64,000 bases of DNA from Agrococcus terreus (GCF_014645235.1 NZ_BMLM01000001.1:186001-250000), one strand, 5' to 3'; shown: positions 1 to 7,805, numbered from the stretch's first letter. Notes: generated by a model from the sequence alone, not told the origin. Made by a program: numbers and translations.

Positions 1-1
1 C

Positions 2-100
2 GCGACCTACATCGGCAGCCAGATCCACAACATCACCCGCATCGTGGAATCCTGGGGTGCGGAGCCGGCAGCGCTCCCCGCGGAGCTGGAGGAGCCCTGA
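2..100 (+). CDS. Metal ABC transporter substrate-binding protein, C-terminal end (partial)
   Basis: Only the last 32 codons lie in the window; the reading frame is open from the first bases to a TGA at 98-100. The residues ATYIGSQIHNITRIVESWGA followed by an acidic tail fit the last helix of a TroA/ZnuA-type extracytoplasmic zinc or manganese binding protein. The assignment rests mainly on the ATPase, two permeases and Zur-like regulator that follow directly. The stop overlaps a possible CTG start of the ATPase, so the four transporter genes look translationally coupled. Metal specificity (zinc) is inferred from the neighbours. Confidence 0.6.
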   Translation, partial: ATYIGSQIHNITRIVESWGAEPAALPAELEEP

Positions 101-936
101 ACCCGATCGTCGACATCGCGCGCGCGAGCCTCTCGCACGCAGGCGGCACCCCCGTGCTCACGGGGGTGTCGTTCGACGTGCGCCCGGGGGAGGCCGTGGC
201 GCTCATCGGGCCGAACGGCGCCGGGAAGTCGACGCTCCTCGCGGGCCTCATCGGCACGGCCGCGCACGCGGCCGAGCGCTGGGTCGTGCCCGACCGCGCC
301 GACATCGGCCTGCTGCCGCAGACCTCCACGGCTGACCTCGACTTCCCCGTCACGCTCGAGGACGTCGTGCTCATGGGCCGCACCGCCCGGCTCGGGATGC
401 GCTGGCCGGGCCGCGCCGACCGGCGCATCGCGCGCGACGCGATCGAGCTCGTCGGCCTCGGCCCGCAGCGCCGCACCCGCTTCGGCGCCCTCTCCGGCGG
501 CCAGCGGCAGCGCGGCCTCCTCGCGCGCGCCCTCGCGGGCGAGCCGCGCCTCGTGCTGCTCGACGAGCCCTTCAACGGCCTCGATCGCGCCTCGCGCGAC
601 GCGCTGCTCGGCGTCATCGAGCGGCTGAAGGCCGAGGGCGTCGCGCTCCTCATCACGACCCACGACCTCGACCTCGCTCGCGCCGCCTGCGAGCGCACGC
701 TGCTCGTCAACGGCGAGCAGGTGGCGTTCGACGAGACCGCCTGCGTGCTGACGCTCGAGCAGGTGGAGCGCACCTTCGCCGCCCACGCGATCGAGATCGA
801 CGGGCACACGCTCGCCACGACGGAGCACCACGCATCCGAGCACGCCGAGCACCACGGCCTCGGGCAGCACGAGGCGCACGGCGCGCCCGCCGCACCTGCC
901 GAGCGACCCGGCGCCGCGTCCGACGCCGCGCGGTGA
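97..936 (+). CDS. Zinc/manganese ABC transporter ATP-binding protein (ZnuC/AztA-like)
   Basis: Cytoplasmic ATPase that powers metal uptake through the two permeases downstream. Taken from a CTG at 97 it is 279 aa: Walker A GPNGAGKST near residue 38, signature LSGGQRQR near 132, Walker B LVLLDEP near 152, and a switch histidine in TTHDLDLA. The last ~45 residues are rich in His (HHASEHAEHHGLGQH), a tail suited to zinc binding. No ATG, GTG or TTG exists between the previous gene and GTG 154, yet the codons from 97 to 153 look coding and supply the first beta strand of the fold. CTG 97 overlaps the upstream stop and sits behind a GGAGGAG. GTG 154 is the conservative alternative start. Confidence 0.88.
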   Translation: MNPIVDIARASLSHAGGTPVLTGVSFDVRPGEAVALIGPNGAGKSTLLAGLIGTAAHAAERWVVPDRADIGLLPQTSTADLDFPVTLEDVVLMGRTARLGMRWPGRADRRIARDAIELVGLGPQRRTRFGALSGGQRQRGLLARALAGEPRLVLLDEPFNGLDRASRDALLGVIERLKAEGVALLITTHDLDLARAACERTLLVNGEQVAFDETACVLTLEQVERTFAAHAIEIDGHTLATTEHHASEHAEHHGLGQHEAHGAPAAPAERPGAASDAAR

Positions 937-943
937 CCCGCCG

Positions 944-1831
944 ATGATCGACATCGTCGGCCCGTTCGCGCTGCCCTTCCTGCAGCGCCCGCTGCTGCTG
1001 CTGCTCGTGCTGGCGGTCGCCGCCGCGACCGTGGGGCTGCTCGTCAACCTCCGCCGCCTCGAGTTCATCGGCGACGGCCTCACCCACGCCGTCTTCCCCG
1101 GCCTCGTCATCGGCTTCGTCATCGCCGGCGAGCCGGGACTCCTGCCCGGCGCGCTCGTCGCCGCCGTGCTCGCGGCGCTCGCGCTCACCGCCGTCGAGCG
1201 GCGCGGCACGGGCGGCGAGACCGGCATCGCGATCCTCCTCACCTCGTTCTTCTCGGTGGGCGTCGTGATCGTCTCGACCCGCAGCGACTACGCGGGGCAG
1301 CTGCAGGAGCTCTTCTTCGGCCGCCTGCTCACGATCACGGATGCGCAGCTCGGCTGGTCGGCGGCGATCGTCGCGCTCGCCGTGGCGCTCGTGGCGCTCG
1401 GCTGGCGGCAGCAGGTGTTCCGCGCGTTCGACCCGGCGGGCGCCGAGGCCGCGGGCCTGCGCACGCTGCGGCTCGACCTCGTCGCGAACATCGCGGTCGG
1501 CCTGTTCGTCGTGGCCGCGGCCTCGTCGGTGGGCGTGCTGCTCGTGCTCGCGGTGCTCATCGTGCCCGCCGCGGCCGCGCGGGGCGTCACCGGGCGCATC
1601 GGCGCCGCGGCGCTCGTCGCGCTCGTCTTCGCGGCCGTCACCGGCTGGCTCGGCCTCGCGGTGTCGTTCCACCTCTCGGTCGAGCTGGGCGTCGACGCCG
1701 CGCCCGGCGCGACGGTGGCGACGCTCATGGTGGCCGCGTACCTGCTCGTGCTCGGCGCCGGCGCGCTCGTGCGCCGCGCCGGCTCCGCCCGCTCGCGCGC
1801 GGGCGTCGCCGCAGGGACGGCGGCCGCCTGA
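944..1831 (+). CDS. Zinc/manganese ABC transporter permease 1 (ZnuB family)
   Basis: Integral membrane permease of 295 aa with about eight hydrophobic helices, belonging to the ABC-3 (ZnuB/TroC/MntB) family that moves Zn2+ or Mn2+ across the cytoplasmic membrane. The family's FIGDGLTHAVFPGLVIGF segment near residues 44-61, which contacts the ATPase, is clear, as is the VLLVLAVLIVPAAAAR segment near 200. It starts 7 nt after the ATPase stop, and its TGA overlaps the ATG of the second permease (TGATG). A low-complexity Arg/Ala tail ends the protein. Confidence 0.92.
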   Translation: MIDIVGPFALPFLQRPLLLLLVLAVAAATVGLLVNLRRLEFIGDGLTHAVFPGLVIGFVIAGEPGLLPGALVAAVLAALALTAVERRGTGGETGIAILLTSFFSVGVVIVSTRSDYAGQLQELFFGRLLTITDAQLGWSAAIVALAVALVALGWRQQVFRAFDPAGAEAAGLRTLRLDLVANIAVGLFVVAAASSVGVLLVLAVLIVPAAAARGVTGRIGAAALVALVFAAVTGWLGLAVSFHLSVELGVDAAPGATVATLMVAAYLLVLGAGALVRRAGSARSRAGVAAGTAAA

Positions 1832-2673
1832 TGGACTACTTCTCGCTCGCCCTCGTCGAGGCCGTGCTCGCGGGCGCCCTCGCCGGGCTCACGGGGGTGC
1901 TCGTGGTGCTGCGGCAGCGCGCGTTCTTCACCATGGCGCTCACGCACGCGACCTTCCCGGGCGCCGTCGTCGCGGTCATGCTCGGCGTCGCCGCGCCCAT
2001 CGGCGCCGCGGTCGCGGCCGTCGCGCTCATCGGCGTCGCCGCGCTCGTCGGGCGGGTGCGCAGCCAGGGCTCGGCGACGGCGAGCGGCATCATGCTCACG
2101 CTCGGCTTCGCGCTCGGCTCGCTCGCGCAGTCGCTCGCCCACGGCCCGGTCGACGTCGAGTCGATGCTCACGGGATCGATCCTCGCGACCGACGCCGGGC
2201 AGGTCGCGCTCACCGCGGTCGTGCTCGCGCTCGTCGCCGCGCTGTGGCTGCTCGCCGGCCGCCGGCTCGTCTTCGACTCCTTCGACCGGGGAGGCGCGGC
2301 GGCCGCGGGGCTGGCGCCGCTCGGCACCGAGGTGCTCGCGCTCGCCGGCATCGCGGCGACCGTGGTCACCATCCAGCCCGTCGTGGGCGCGATCCTCGGC
2401 GTCGCGCTCGTCGTGGCGCCCGCCGCCGCCGCGCGCCGGCTCGTCGGCTCGGTGGGCGGGATGCTGTGGCTCGCCCCGGTGCTCGGCGCGGCCTCCGGTG
2501 TCGCGGGCCTCTGGATCTCGCGGTCGCTCGGCGTCTCGGCCGGCGGCGCCATCACGCTCGTCGCTGCGCTCGTGTTCGCGGCGACGCTGCTCGTGCCGCA
2601 GCACCGCGACGCGGGCCGGGTGGGCGGCCGGGAGCGGCCGGCGCCGGCGCGGGCTACGGTGGGGGCACCATGA
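1831..2673 (+). CDS. Zinc/manganese ABC transporter permease 2 (ZnuB family)
   Basis: Second ABC-3 family permease, 280 aa, with about eight membrane segments. It carries the matching coupling segment FFTMALTHATFPGAVVAVML near residues 32-51 and a GAILGVALVVAPAAAARR segment near 190. Two dissimilar permeases in a row suggest a heterodimeric channel, as in manganese/zinc systems with two permease genes; that is inference. Its start is in the TGATG overlap with permease 1, and its stop overlaps the ATG of the Zur-like regulator (ATGA), so all the transporter genes and the regulator are likely one mRNA. Confidence 0.92.
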   Translation: MDYFSLALVEAVLAGALAGLTGVLVVLRQRAFFTMALTHATFPGAVVAVMLGVAAPIGAAVAAVALIGVAALVGRVRSQGSATASGIMLTLGFALGSLAQSLAHGPVDVESMLTGSILATDAGQVALTAVVLALVAALWLLAGRRLVFDSFDRGGAAAAGLAPLGTEVLALAGIAATVVTIQPVVGAILGVALVVAPAAAARRLVGSVGGMLWLAPVLGAASGVAGLWISRSLGVSAGGAITLVAALVFAATLLVPQHRDAGRVGGRERPAPARATVGAP

Positions 2674-3065
2674 CGGAGACGAGGCGGCGCACGACGCGCC
2701 AGCGCGAGGCGGTGCGGGCGGCGCTGACGGCCAACGACGAGTTCGTCTCGGCGCAGACGCTCCACCAGTCGATGCGCGATGCGGGCGAGACCGTCGGCCT
2801 CGCCACCGTCTACCGCGCGCTCGCGACCCTCGCCGAGGACGGCGAGGCCGATGCGCTGCAGTCGGGCGGGGAGCAGCTGTATCGCGCCTGCACCCCCACG
2901 CACCACCACCACCTCATCTGCCGCAGCTGCGGCCGCACGGTCGAGCTCGAGGCGGCCGAGGTCGAGGCGTGGGCGCGCCAGGTCGCGTCCGCGCACGGCT
3001 TCGTCGAGCCCGAGCACGTCGTCGACATCTTCGGCCTCTGCGCCGACTGCGCCGCGAAGCGCTGA
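2670..3065 (+). CDS. zur: Fur-family transcriptional regulator, probably Zur
   Basis: A 131-aa Fur-family repressor. The N-terminal winged helix contains VGLATVYRALATLAEDGEAD, the DNA-reading helix of the family. A histidine cluster (THHHHLICRSCG) and the pairs CRSCG and CADC form the regulatory and structural zinc sites. Fur, Mur and Zur share these, so the zinc assignment rests on position: it is translationally coupled (ATGA) to a ZnuB-type permease. It would repress the zinc uptake genes when Zn2+ is plentiful. No promoter of its own is visible, which makes it autoregulated with the transporter whose promoter lies outside the window. Confidence 0.85.
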   Translation: MTETRRRTTRQREAVRAALTANDEFVSAQTLHQSMRDAGETVGLATVYRALATLAEDGEADALQSGGEQLYRACTPTHHHHLICRSCGRTVELEAAEVEAWARQVASAHGFVEPEHVVDIFGLCADCAAKR

Positions 3066-3175
3066 GCCGCGGGCCTCGAGCCGGCTGAGCCGCGGCCGCC
3101 GGCCGGTCGCCCTCCTGTCCACAGGCGCCCCGCCGCTCGCGGCGCGCCCCCAGCCGTCGCTGTGAGACTGGCGCC

Positions 3176-3189
3176 GTCCGTCGACGGAC
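3176..3189. promoter_or_regulatory. 14-bp perfect palindrome upstream of membrane protein gene
   Basis: GTCCGTCGACGGAC is a perfect palindrome located 41 bp before the GTG of the next gene, in the 164-bp gap after zur. It could be an operator. No -35/-10 pair is convincing and the rest of the gap holds nothing else recognisable. Confidence 0.25.
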
Positions 3190-3229
3190 GGATCCCGCAG
3201 CGCCCGTTCCAGCACCACAGGAGGCACCG

Positions 3230-4174
3230 GTGACCCAGCCGCCCAGCGCGTTCGGCGCACACCCGACCGAGCCCGCCGCCGAGCCGCGGCCCGCCCGCAC
3301 GCCGCGGCGCATCATGGGGATCCAGCCGGTGCTGCTCGTCGGCATCTGCCTGCTCGCGATCGTCTCGCTCATCACCGTCGTGCTCATCTTCATCGGCGAC
3401 TTCGAGAGCCAGGCCGCGCGCGTCGTGTGGACCGTCGTCGTGTTCCTCGTCTTCACGGGGCTGCTCGCGCTCGACCTCGTGCTCGCGCGGCGCTCCGCGA
3501 CCCCGCTCGTCATCGGCGTCGCCGCGAACACGTACCTGCTCGCGGTGCTCATGATCGCGATCTGGGTGCGCGGCGGGACGTCCGACGACGACAGCCTCAT
3601 CGGCTACGACAGCGGATGGCTCTTCGCCGAGCTGTTCGGCATCGTGCTGCTCACGATCCTCGTCGTGCGCGCGGCGGCCGCGGGCGCGTGGGGGCTCATC
3701 GTGCTCGGCCGCCGGGCGCGGGCCGCGTTCGCGTACGTCGTCGGCCTGGTCGCCGCGTCGCTGCTGGGGCTCGTCGGCGTGCTGCTCACCCTGCACTTCG
3801 CGATCGACGCCTTCGGCATCGAGGTGGGGGAGTGGTACTGGCGCTCCACCGTGGCGGCGGTCGTGATCTCGGCGCTCGCGGCGTCGATCACGGTGCTGCT
3901 GTTCTGGAACCGCCGCAACATCGACTGGCAGGAGGCCGAGGCGCGCGGCGAGCACGTCGGCCCCCGGCAGCCCACCGGGCCGGTGCAGCCGCCGATGCAG
4001 GCGGCGTCGATGCAGGGCGCGCCCGCGCAGGCGGGTGCGGTGCCGCCTGCGGCGGCGCCCTGGCCGCCCGCCCCGCAGCCCGACGCGCAGGGTCGCCTCC
4101 CCTGGCCGACCTACGCCGACGGCACGCCGCTGCCGATGGGCCCCGACGGCCAGCCGGTCTTCCCGCAGCACTGA
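3230..4174 (+). CDS. Uncharacterised membrane protein with proline/glutamine-rich tail
   Basis: A 314-aa protein of unknown function. It starts at a GTG preceded by an AGGAGG at good spacing. Residues 1-26 are a short polar, proline-rich cytoplasmic segment; five or so hydrophobic helices follow between about 30 and 230. The C-terminal ~85 residues are a disordered Pro/Gln/Ala tail ending in WPTYADGTPLPMGPDGQPVF. Such tails often act as docking segments in actinobacterial envelope proteins, but nothing specific is recognisable. It lies alone between zur and the ribosomal operon and has its own ribosome binding site. Confidence 0.75.
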   Translation: MTQPPSAFGAHPTEPAAEPRPARTPRRIMGIQPVLLVGICLLAIVSLITVVLIFIGDFESQAARVVWTVVVFLVFTGLLALDLVLARRSATPLVIGVAANTYLLAVLMIAIWVRGGTSDDDSLIGYDSGWLFAELFGIVLLTILVVRAAAAGAWGLIVLGRRARAAFAYVVGLVAASLLGLVGVLLTLHFAIDAFGIEVGEWYWRSTVAAVVISALAASITVLLFWNRRNIDWQEAEARGEHVGPRQPTGPVQPPMQAASMQGAPAQAGAVPPAAAPWPPAPQPDAQGRLPWPTYADGTPLPMGPDGQPVFPQH

Positions 4175-4209
4175 GCCGCGATAGCGCGCGACCCGCCGCG
4201 CATCCGGGA

Positions 4210-4239
4210 TTGCCGGCGGCGCGTCGCGTCGCGTATGAT
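4210..4239 (+). promoter_or_regulatory. Promoter of the rpmB-rpmG-rpsN operon
   Basis: TTGCCG at 4210-4215 and TATGAT at 4234-4239 are separated by 18 bp, the only good sigma-70-type hexamer pair in the 216-bp gap before rpmB. I looked for an A/T-rich actinobacterial Zur box here and found none. Confidence 0.55.
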
Positions 4240-4352
4240 CGATCCTTGGTGCGCCTCTGTGCGCGCCCGTCCGCGGTCCGCCGCGGAGCACATGGTCACC
4301 CCGGGGCCCTCACGGAACGCGGGCAGTGCCATGCGCAGGCAAGTGATCTTGG

Positions 4353-4370
4353 GTGGGGCTCCGGCCCCAC
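4353..4370 (+). promoter_or_regulatory. Leader hairpin with UCCG tetraloop before rpmB
   Basis: GTGGGGC and GCCCCAC form a perfect 7-bp stem closed by a TCCG loop with a C-G closing pair, the very stable cUNCGg tetraloop type. It ends 10 nt before the GGAGGA ribosome binding site, so it could gate translation of L28. There is no U-run, so it is not a terminator. Confidence 0.45.
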
Positions 4371-4390
4371 GGTACCCATGGAGGAAACCA

Positions 4391-4627
4391 ATGGCAGCAG
4401 TGTGCCAGGTGACCGGAGCCGTTCCCGGCTTCGGCCACAACATCTCGCACTCGCACCGTCGGACGAAGCGCCGCTTCGACCCGAACGTGCAGCGCAAGAC
4501 CTACTTCGTCCCCTCGCTCAAGCGCAACGTCACGCTGAACGTCTCGGCCAAGGGCATGAAGGTCATCGACGCCCGTGGCATCGAGTCCGTCATCCGTGAC
4601 CTGCAGAAGAAGGGGGTGAAGCTCTGA
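4391..4627 (+). CDS. rpmB: 50S ribosomal protein L28
   Basis: 78-aa large-subunit protein, clearly L28 from [20 protein letters not shown], the TKRRFDPN segment and [14 protein letters not shown]. It has one cysteine only, so it lacks the paired Cys zinc ribbon found in C+ forms of L28. GGAGGA precedes the ATG. Its TGA overlaps the ATG of rpmG, and three genes follow head to tail, so the operon is co-translated. Confidence 0.97.
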   Translation: MAAVCQVTGAVPGFGHNISHSHRRTKRRFDPNVQRKTYFVPSLKRNVTLNVSAKGMKVIDARGIESVIRDLQKKGVKL

Positions 4628-4797
4628 TGGCGAAGAAGTCGCAGGACATCCGTCCGATCATCAAGCTCCGCTCGACCGCCGGTACGGGCTACACCTACGT
4701 GACGAAGAAGAACCGTCGCAACAACCCCGACCGCCTCGTGCTCAAGAAGTACGACCCGGTGATCCGTCAGCACGTCGAGTTCCGAGAGGAGCGATAA
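4627..4797 (+). CDS. rpmG: 50S ribosomal protein L33 (cysteine-free form)
   Basis: 56-aa ribosomal protein L33, recognisable from [19 protein letters not shown] and the [13 protein letters not shown] segment. It has no cysteine at all, so this is the zinc-independent C- form. The ATG overlaps the rpmB stop (TGATG) and the TAA is immediately followed by the rpsN ATG. Confidence 0.96.
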   Translation: MAKKSQDIRPIIKLRSTAGTGYTYVTKKNRRNNPDRLVLKKYDPVIRQHVEFREER

Positions 4798-5103
4798 ATG
4801 GCCAAGAAGAGCATGATCGCCAAGAACGAGCAGCGGAAGGCCATCGTCGCCCGCTACGCCGAGAAGCGCGCTGCGCTCAAGAAGGCGCTCGTCGACCCCA
4901 ACAGCACCGACGAGGAGCGCGAGGCCGCTCGTCTCGGCCTGCAGAAGCTGCCCCGCAACGCGTCGCCCGTGCGCGTGCGCAAGCGCGACGCCATCGACGG
5001 CCGCCCCCGCGGCCACGTCGGCGAGTACGGCATCTCGCGCGTCCGCTTCCGCGACATGGCGCACCGTGGCGAGCTGCCCGGCGTGACCAAGTCGAGCTGG
5101 TAA
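4798..5103 (+). CDS. rpsN: 30S ribosomal protein S14 (long, cysteine-free form)
   Basis: 101-aa S14. The length and the absence of the CxxC...CxxC motif identify the long zinc-independent form; the C-terminal [10 protein letters not shown]-like segment (residues 77-86) and LPGVTKSSW are typical. It begins right after the rpmG TAA, with GAGAGGAG in the end of rpmG as its ribosome binding site. In other actinobacteria this gene trio is often the Zur-repressed low-zinc set. In Microbacteriaceae it may instead be the only copy, so zinc control is not shown. Confidence 0.97.
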   Translation: MAKKSMIAKNEQRKAIVARYAEKRAALKKALVDPNSTDEEREAARLGLQKLPRNASPVRVRKRDAIDGRPRGHVGEYGISRVRFRDMAHRGELPGVTKSSW

Positions 5104-5119
5104 GCACCCGCTTCGCTCG

Positions 5120-5150
5120 AAGGCCCCCGACTCCGGTCGGGGGCCTTCGT
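5120..5150 (+). terminator. Intrinsic terminator of the ribosomal operon
   Basis: A perfect 12-bp stem (5120-5131 with 5136-5147) closed by a TCCG tetraloop, followed by a TCGT-type short U-containing tail, 16 nt after the rpsN stop. The GH13 gene converges on it from the other strand, so it may serve both directions. Confidence 0.85.
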
Positions 5151-5163
5151 CGTTGCCGCCCCG

Positions 5164-6843
5164 CTAGCGGCGGCGGATGCGGGCGTCGGCCGGCGTCACC
5201 TGCAGCCACCGCCAGCCGTACGGCGCGACCTCGACGTCGAGCGCACCGTCGCTGCGCGAGGTCGTGCCCTCGAAGCGGTCGAGCAGCGACACCTGCTCGC
5301 CGCCGGCGTCGACCGTGAGCGTGACGACCTCCGGCGCATCCCCGAGGTTGTGGAGCGCGAGCATCGTCCAGCCGTCGCCGCGGCAGACGTGCGCCAGCAC
5401 GGGCCGCTGCCGCACGGGCAGGACTTCGAGCCGCGACCAGGCGAGCTCCGGCTCGTCGCGGTACATGCCCGCGAGCCGCTGCACGTGCCGCCAAAGCGAC
5501 TGCGGGTCGTCGCGCTGGTCGGCGACGTTAATCCGGTCGGGACCCCAGCCGTCGGAGGGCATCGGCCGCGGCCAGCGCCGCGGCGCCGCGGTCGAGAAGC
5601 CGCCGTCGGCGGTCCACTGCATCGGCGTGCGCACCGCGTACCGGCCCTCCACCTCGAGCGCCTCGCCCATCCCGATCTCCTCGCCGTAGAACAGCACGGG
5701 CACGCCCGGCAGCGAGAACAGCAGCGTGTAGACCATGCGCACGGCGCGCTCGTCGCCGAGCATCGTCGGCAGGCGGCGGCGGATGCCGCGGCCGTACACG
5801 CGCATCCCCTCGTCGGGCGCGAACGCCTCGAAGACCTCCTCGAGCTCGTCGGGCGCGAGCTGGTCGAGCGTGAGCTCGTCGTGGTTGCGCACGAAGTTGG
5901 CCCACTGGCTCGCGACCGGCAGCTGCGGGCGCGCCCGCAGCGTCTCGGCGAGCGCCCGCGCGTCGCGGCGCGCGAGCGACAGGTAGAGCCGCTGCATCGT
6001 GGCGAAGTCGAACTGCAGGTGCAGGCCCTGCGCCTCGCCCTCGGCCTCGAACCACGCGAGCTGCTGCTCGTGCGGCAGGTTGACCTCTCCGAGCAGCATC
6101 GCCTCGCCGGCGCGCCGCGTGACGAACCGCTGGATGGCGCGCAGGTGGTCGACGCCGTCGTACTCGGCGGCGCCGCGGACGTCGGTCTCCTCGGTCTCGG
6201 CGTTCGCGAACAGGAACGGCACCGCGTCGATGCGGAAGCCCGAGACGCCCAGCTGCAGCCAGAGGCCGAGGTTGCGCTCGATCTGCAGCTGCACCTCCGG
6301 GTTCGCGACGTTGAGGTCGGGCTGGTGGGCGCGGAAGTGGTGGAGGTACCACTGGTCGGTGCGCTCGTCGTGGGTCCAGGTGGAGTCCTCCTCGCCGGGG
6401 AAGACCGGCGGGTCGGGATTCGCGGGCGGCTCGTCGCGCCACACGTACCAGTCGCGTCGCGGGTTGGAGCGCGAGCGGCGGGCGGCGCGGAACCACGGGT
6501 GCTCGGCCGAGGTGTGGTTCATGACGAAGTCGAGGATCACCCGCATGCCGTGGGCGCGGGCGACGCGCACCACCTCCACGAGGTCGCCGAGCGTGCCGAG
6601 GCGCGGGTCGACGGCGAAGAAGTCGGTGATGTCGTAGCCGTCGTCGCGGTCGGCGGTGGGGAACATCGGCATGAGCCAGAGGCACGTCACGCCGAGGTCG
6701 GCGAGGTCGTGGATGCGCGAGACGAGACCTTGCAGGTCGCCGACGCCGTCGCCGTCGGAGTCCTGGAACACCTGCACGTCGAGGCAGTAGAAGACGGCGC
6801 CGCGCCACCACCGGTCGGCCGACTCGATGGGCCGCGGGCTCAT
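5164..6843 (-). CDS. GH13 alpha-glucanase/trehalose-synthase-like enzyme
   Basis: 559-aa cytoplasmic glycoside hydrolase family 13 enzyme acting on alpha-glucosides. The (beta/alpha)8 barrel shows DFVMNHTS near 104, the nucleophile Asp in GFRIDAVPF (~D205), the acid/base Glu in LLGEVNLP (~E252) and FVRNHDELTLD (~D321). FYGEEIGMGE and RTPMQW follow, then a beta C-domain. The pattern is closest to trehalose synthase/oligo-1,6-glucosidase-like GH13 members; the exact substrate cannot be told from sequence. No signal peptide. The ATG overlaps the stop of the upstream oxidoreductase (ATGA), so the two are coupled. Confidence 0.88.
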   Translation of the reverse strand: MSPRPIESADRWWRGAVFYCLDVQVFQDSDGDGVGDLQGLVSRIHDLADLGVTCLWLMPMFPTADRDDGYDITDFFAVDPRLGTLGDLVEVVRVARAHGMRVILDFVMNHTSAEHPWFRAARRSRSNPRRDWYVWRDEPPANPDPPVFPGEEDSTWTHDERTDQWYLHHFRAHQPDLNVANPEVQLQIERNLGLWLQLGVSGFRIDAVPFLFANAETEETDVRGAAEYDGVDHLRAIQRFVTRRAGEAMLLGEVNLPHEQQLAWFEAEGEAQGLHLQFDFATMQRLYLSLARRDARALAETLRARPQLPVASQWANFVRNHDELTLDQLAPDELEEVFEAFAPDEGMRVYGRGIRRRLPTMLGDERAVRMVYTLLFSLPGVPVLFYGEEIGMGEALEVEGRYAVRTPMQWTADGGFSTAAPRRWPRPMPSDGWGPDRINVADQRDDPQSLWRHVQRLAGMYRDEPELAWSRLEVLPVRQRPVLAHVCRGDGWTMLALHNLGDAPEVVTLTVDAGGEQVSLLDRFEGTTSRSDGALDVEVAPYGWRWLQVTPADARIRRR

Positions 6844-7805
6844 GCGCCGACCCGCAGCGACGGCAGCACCCGCTCGCCGAAGGCGTCGATCCAGGGGGCC
6901 TGCTCCTCGCCGACGTGGTGGAGGTAGAGCTCGTCGATGCCGGTGGCGAGGAGCCCGGCGATGTGGGTGGTGTGGCGCGAGAGGTCGCTCGAGACGTGCA
7001 CGGCGCGGCGGATGTCCTCCTCGCTCGCGCCGGCGGAGCGGCGGTCGAACTCCTCGGGGAAGGCGATGTCCCACGACTCGGGCGGCGTGATCACCCCGTT
7101 CGCCCACTCCTCGCGGGCGATGCGGAGGGCCTCCGCCTCGTCCTCCGCCCACGACAGGTGCAGCTGCCCGGCGACGGGGCCGCGGCCGCCCGCGTCGCGG
7201 TAGGCGGCGACGATGTCGGCGAGCGAGCCGGCGTCGCCCGCGACGGTGATGAGGCCGTCCGCCCACTCGGCGTGCCGTGCGGCGGAGGCGGTGGTGGTGG
7301 CGGCGGCGAGGAGCCGCGGGGGCTGCTCCGGCAGCGACCAGACGCGGCCGCGATGCACCGTCACCTCGCCATCGTGCGTCACCTCCTCGCCCGCGTGCAG
7401 GCGGCGGATGACGTCGACGCACTCGCGCAGCCGCCGCTCGCGCACCGGCTTCTCGGGCCACGTGTCGCCGGTGACGTGCTCGTTCATGGCCTCGCCGGAG
7501 CCGAGCGCCGCCCAGAAGCGGCCGGGGAACATCTCGGCGAGCGTCGCGAGGGCCTGCGCGTGCACGACCGGGTGGTAGCGCTGGCCGGGCGCGGTGACGA
7601 CGCCGAACCGCAGCGACGTCGTGGCGAGGGCGGCGGCGAGCCAGGAGAAGGCGAAGCCGCTGTGCGCCTGGCGCAGGCTCCAGGGCGCGAGGTGGTCGGA
7701 GCACATGGCGGCGTCGAAGCCGGCCGCCTCCGCGTGCTGCACGGCGGCGAGCAGGCGGCTCGGCGGCAGCTGCTCGTGGGACGCGTGGAATCCGAGGACG
7801 GGCAT
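6840..7805 (-). CDS. LLM-class flavin oxidoreductase (probable non-F420 subfamily)
   Basis: 321-aa bacterial-luciferase-like TIM-barrel protein. FHASHEQLPPSRLL at the start, MCSDHLAPW near 35, and GSGEAMNEHVTG near 100 resemble F420-dependent glucose-6-phosphate dehydrogenases. The N-terminus resembles the TIGR03885-type subfamily thought to use ordinary flavin, which I recall as being found beside GH13 genes. Here it directly precedes and overlaps the GH13 gene, matching that context. The substrate is unknown. Start ATG 7805 was chosen because the fold begins at PVLGFHASHE. Confidence 0.8.
   Translation of the reverse strand: MPVLGFHASHEQLPPSRLLAAVQHAEAAGFDAAMCSDHLAPWSLRQAHSGFAFSWLAAALATTSLRFGVVTAPGQRYHPVVHAQALATLAEMFPGRFWAALGSGEAMNEHVTGDTWPEKPVRERRLRECVDVIRRLHAGEEVTHDGEVTVHRGRVWSLPEQPPRLLAAATTTASAARHAEWADGLITVAGDAGSLADIVAAYRDAGGRGPVAGQLHLSWAEDEAEALRIAREEWANGVITPPESWDIAFPEEFDRRSAGASEEDIRRAVHVSSDLSRHTTHIAGLLATGIDELYLHHVGEEQAPWIDAFGERVLPSLRVGA

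Noticed and set aside
57-335. A 92-codon plus-strand ORF overlapping the start of the zinc ATPase
   Set aside because: It is out of frame with the ATPase and made of Arg/His-rich shadow sequence.
1288-4291. Long minus-strand frames (about 440-490 codons) opposite the zinc permeases, zur and the membrane gene
   Set aside because: They oppose genes with clear family signatures and coupled starts, and contain no recognisable fold.
4175-4390. A Zur box in the rpmB leader
   Set aside because: No A/T-rich palindrome of the actinobacterial Zur type is present; only the sigma-70-like hexamers and the GC hairpin are seen.
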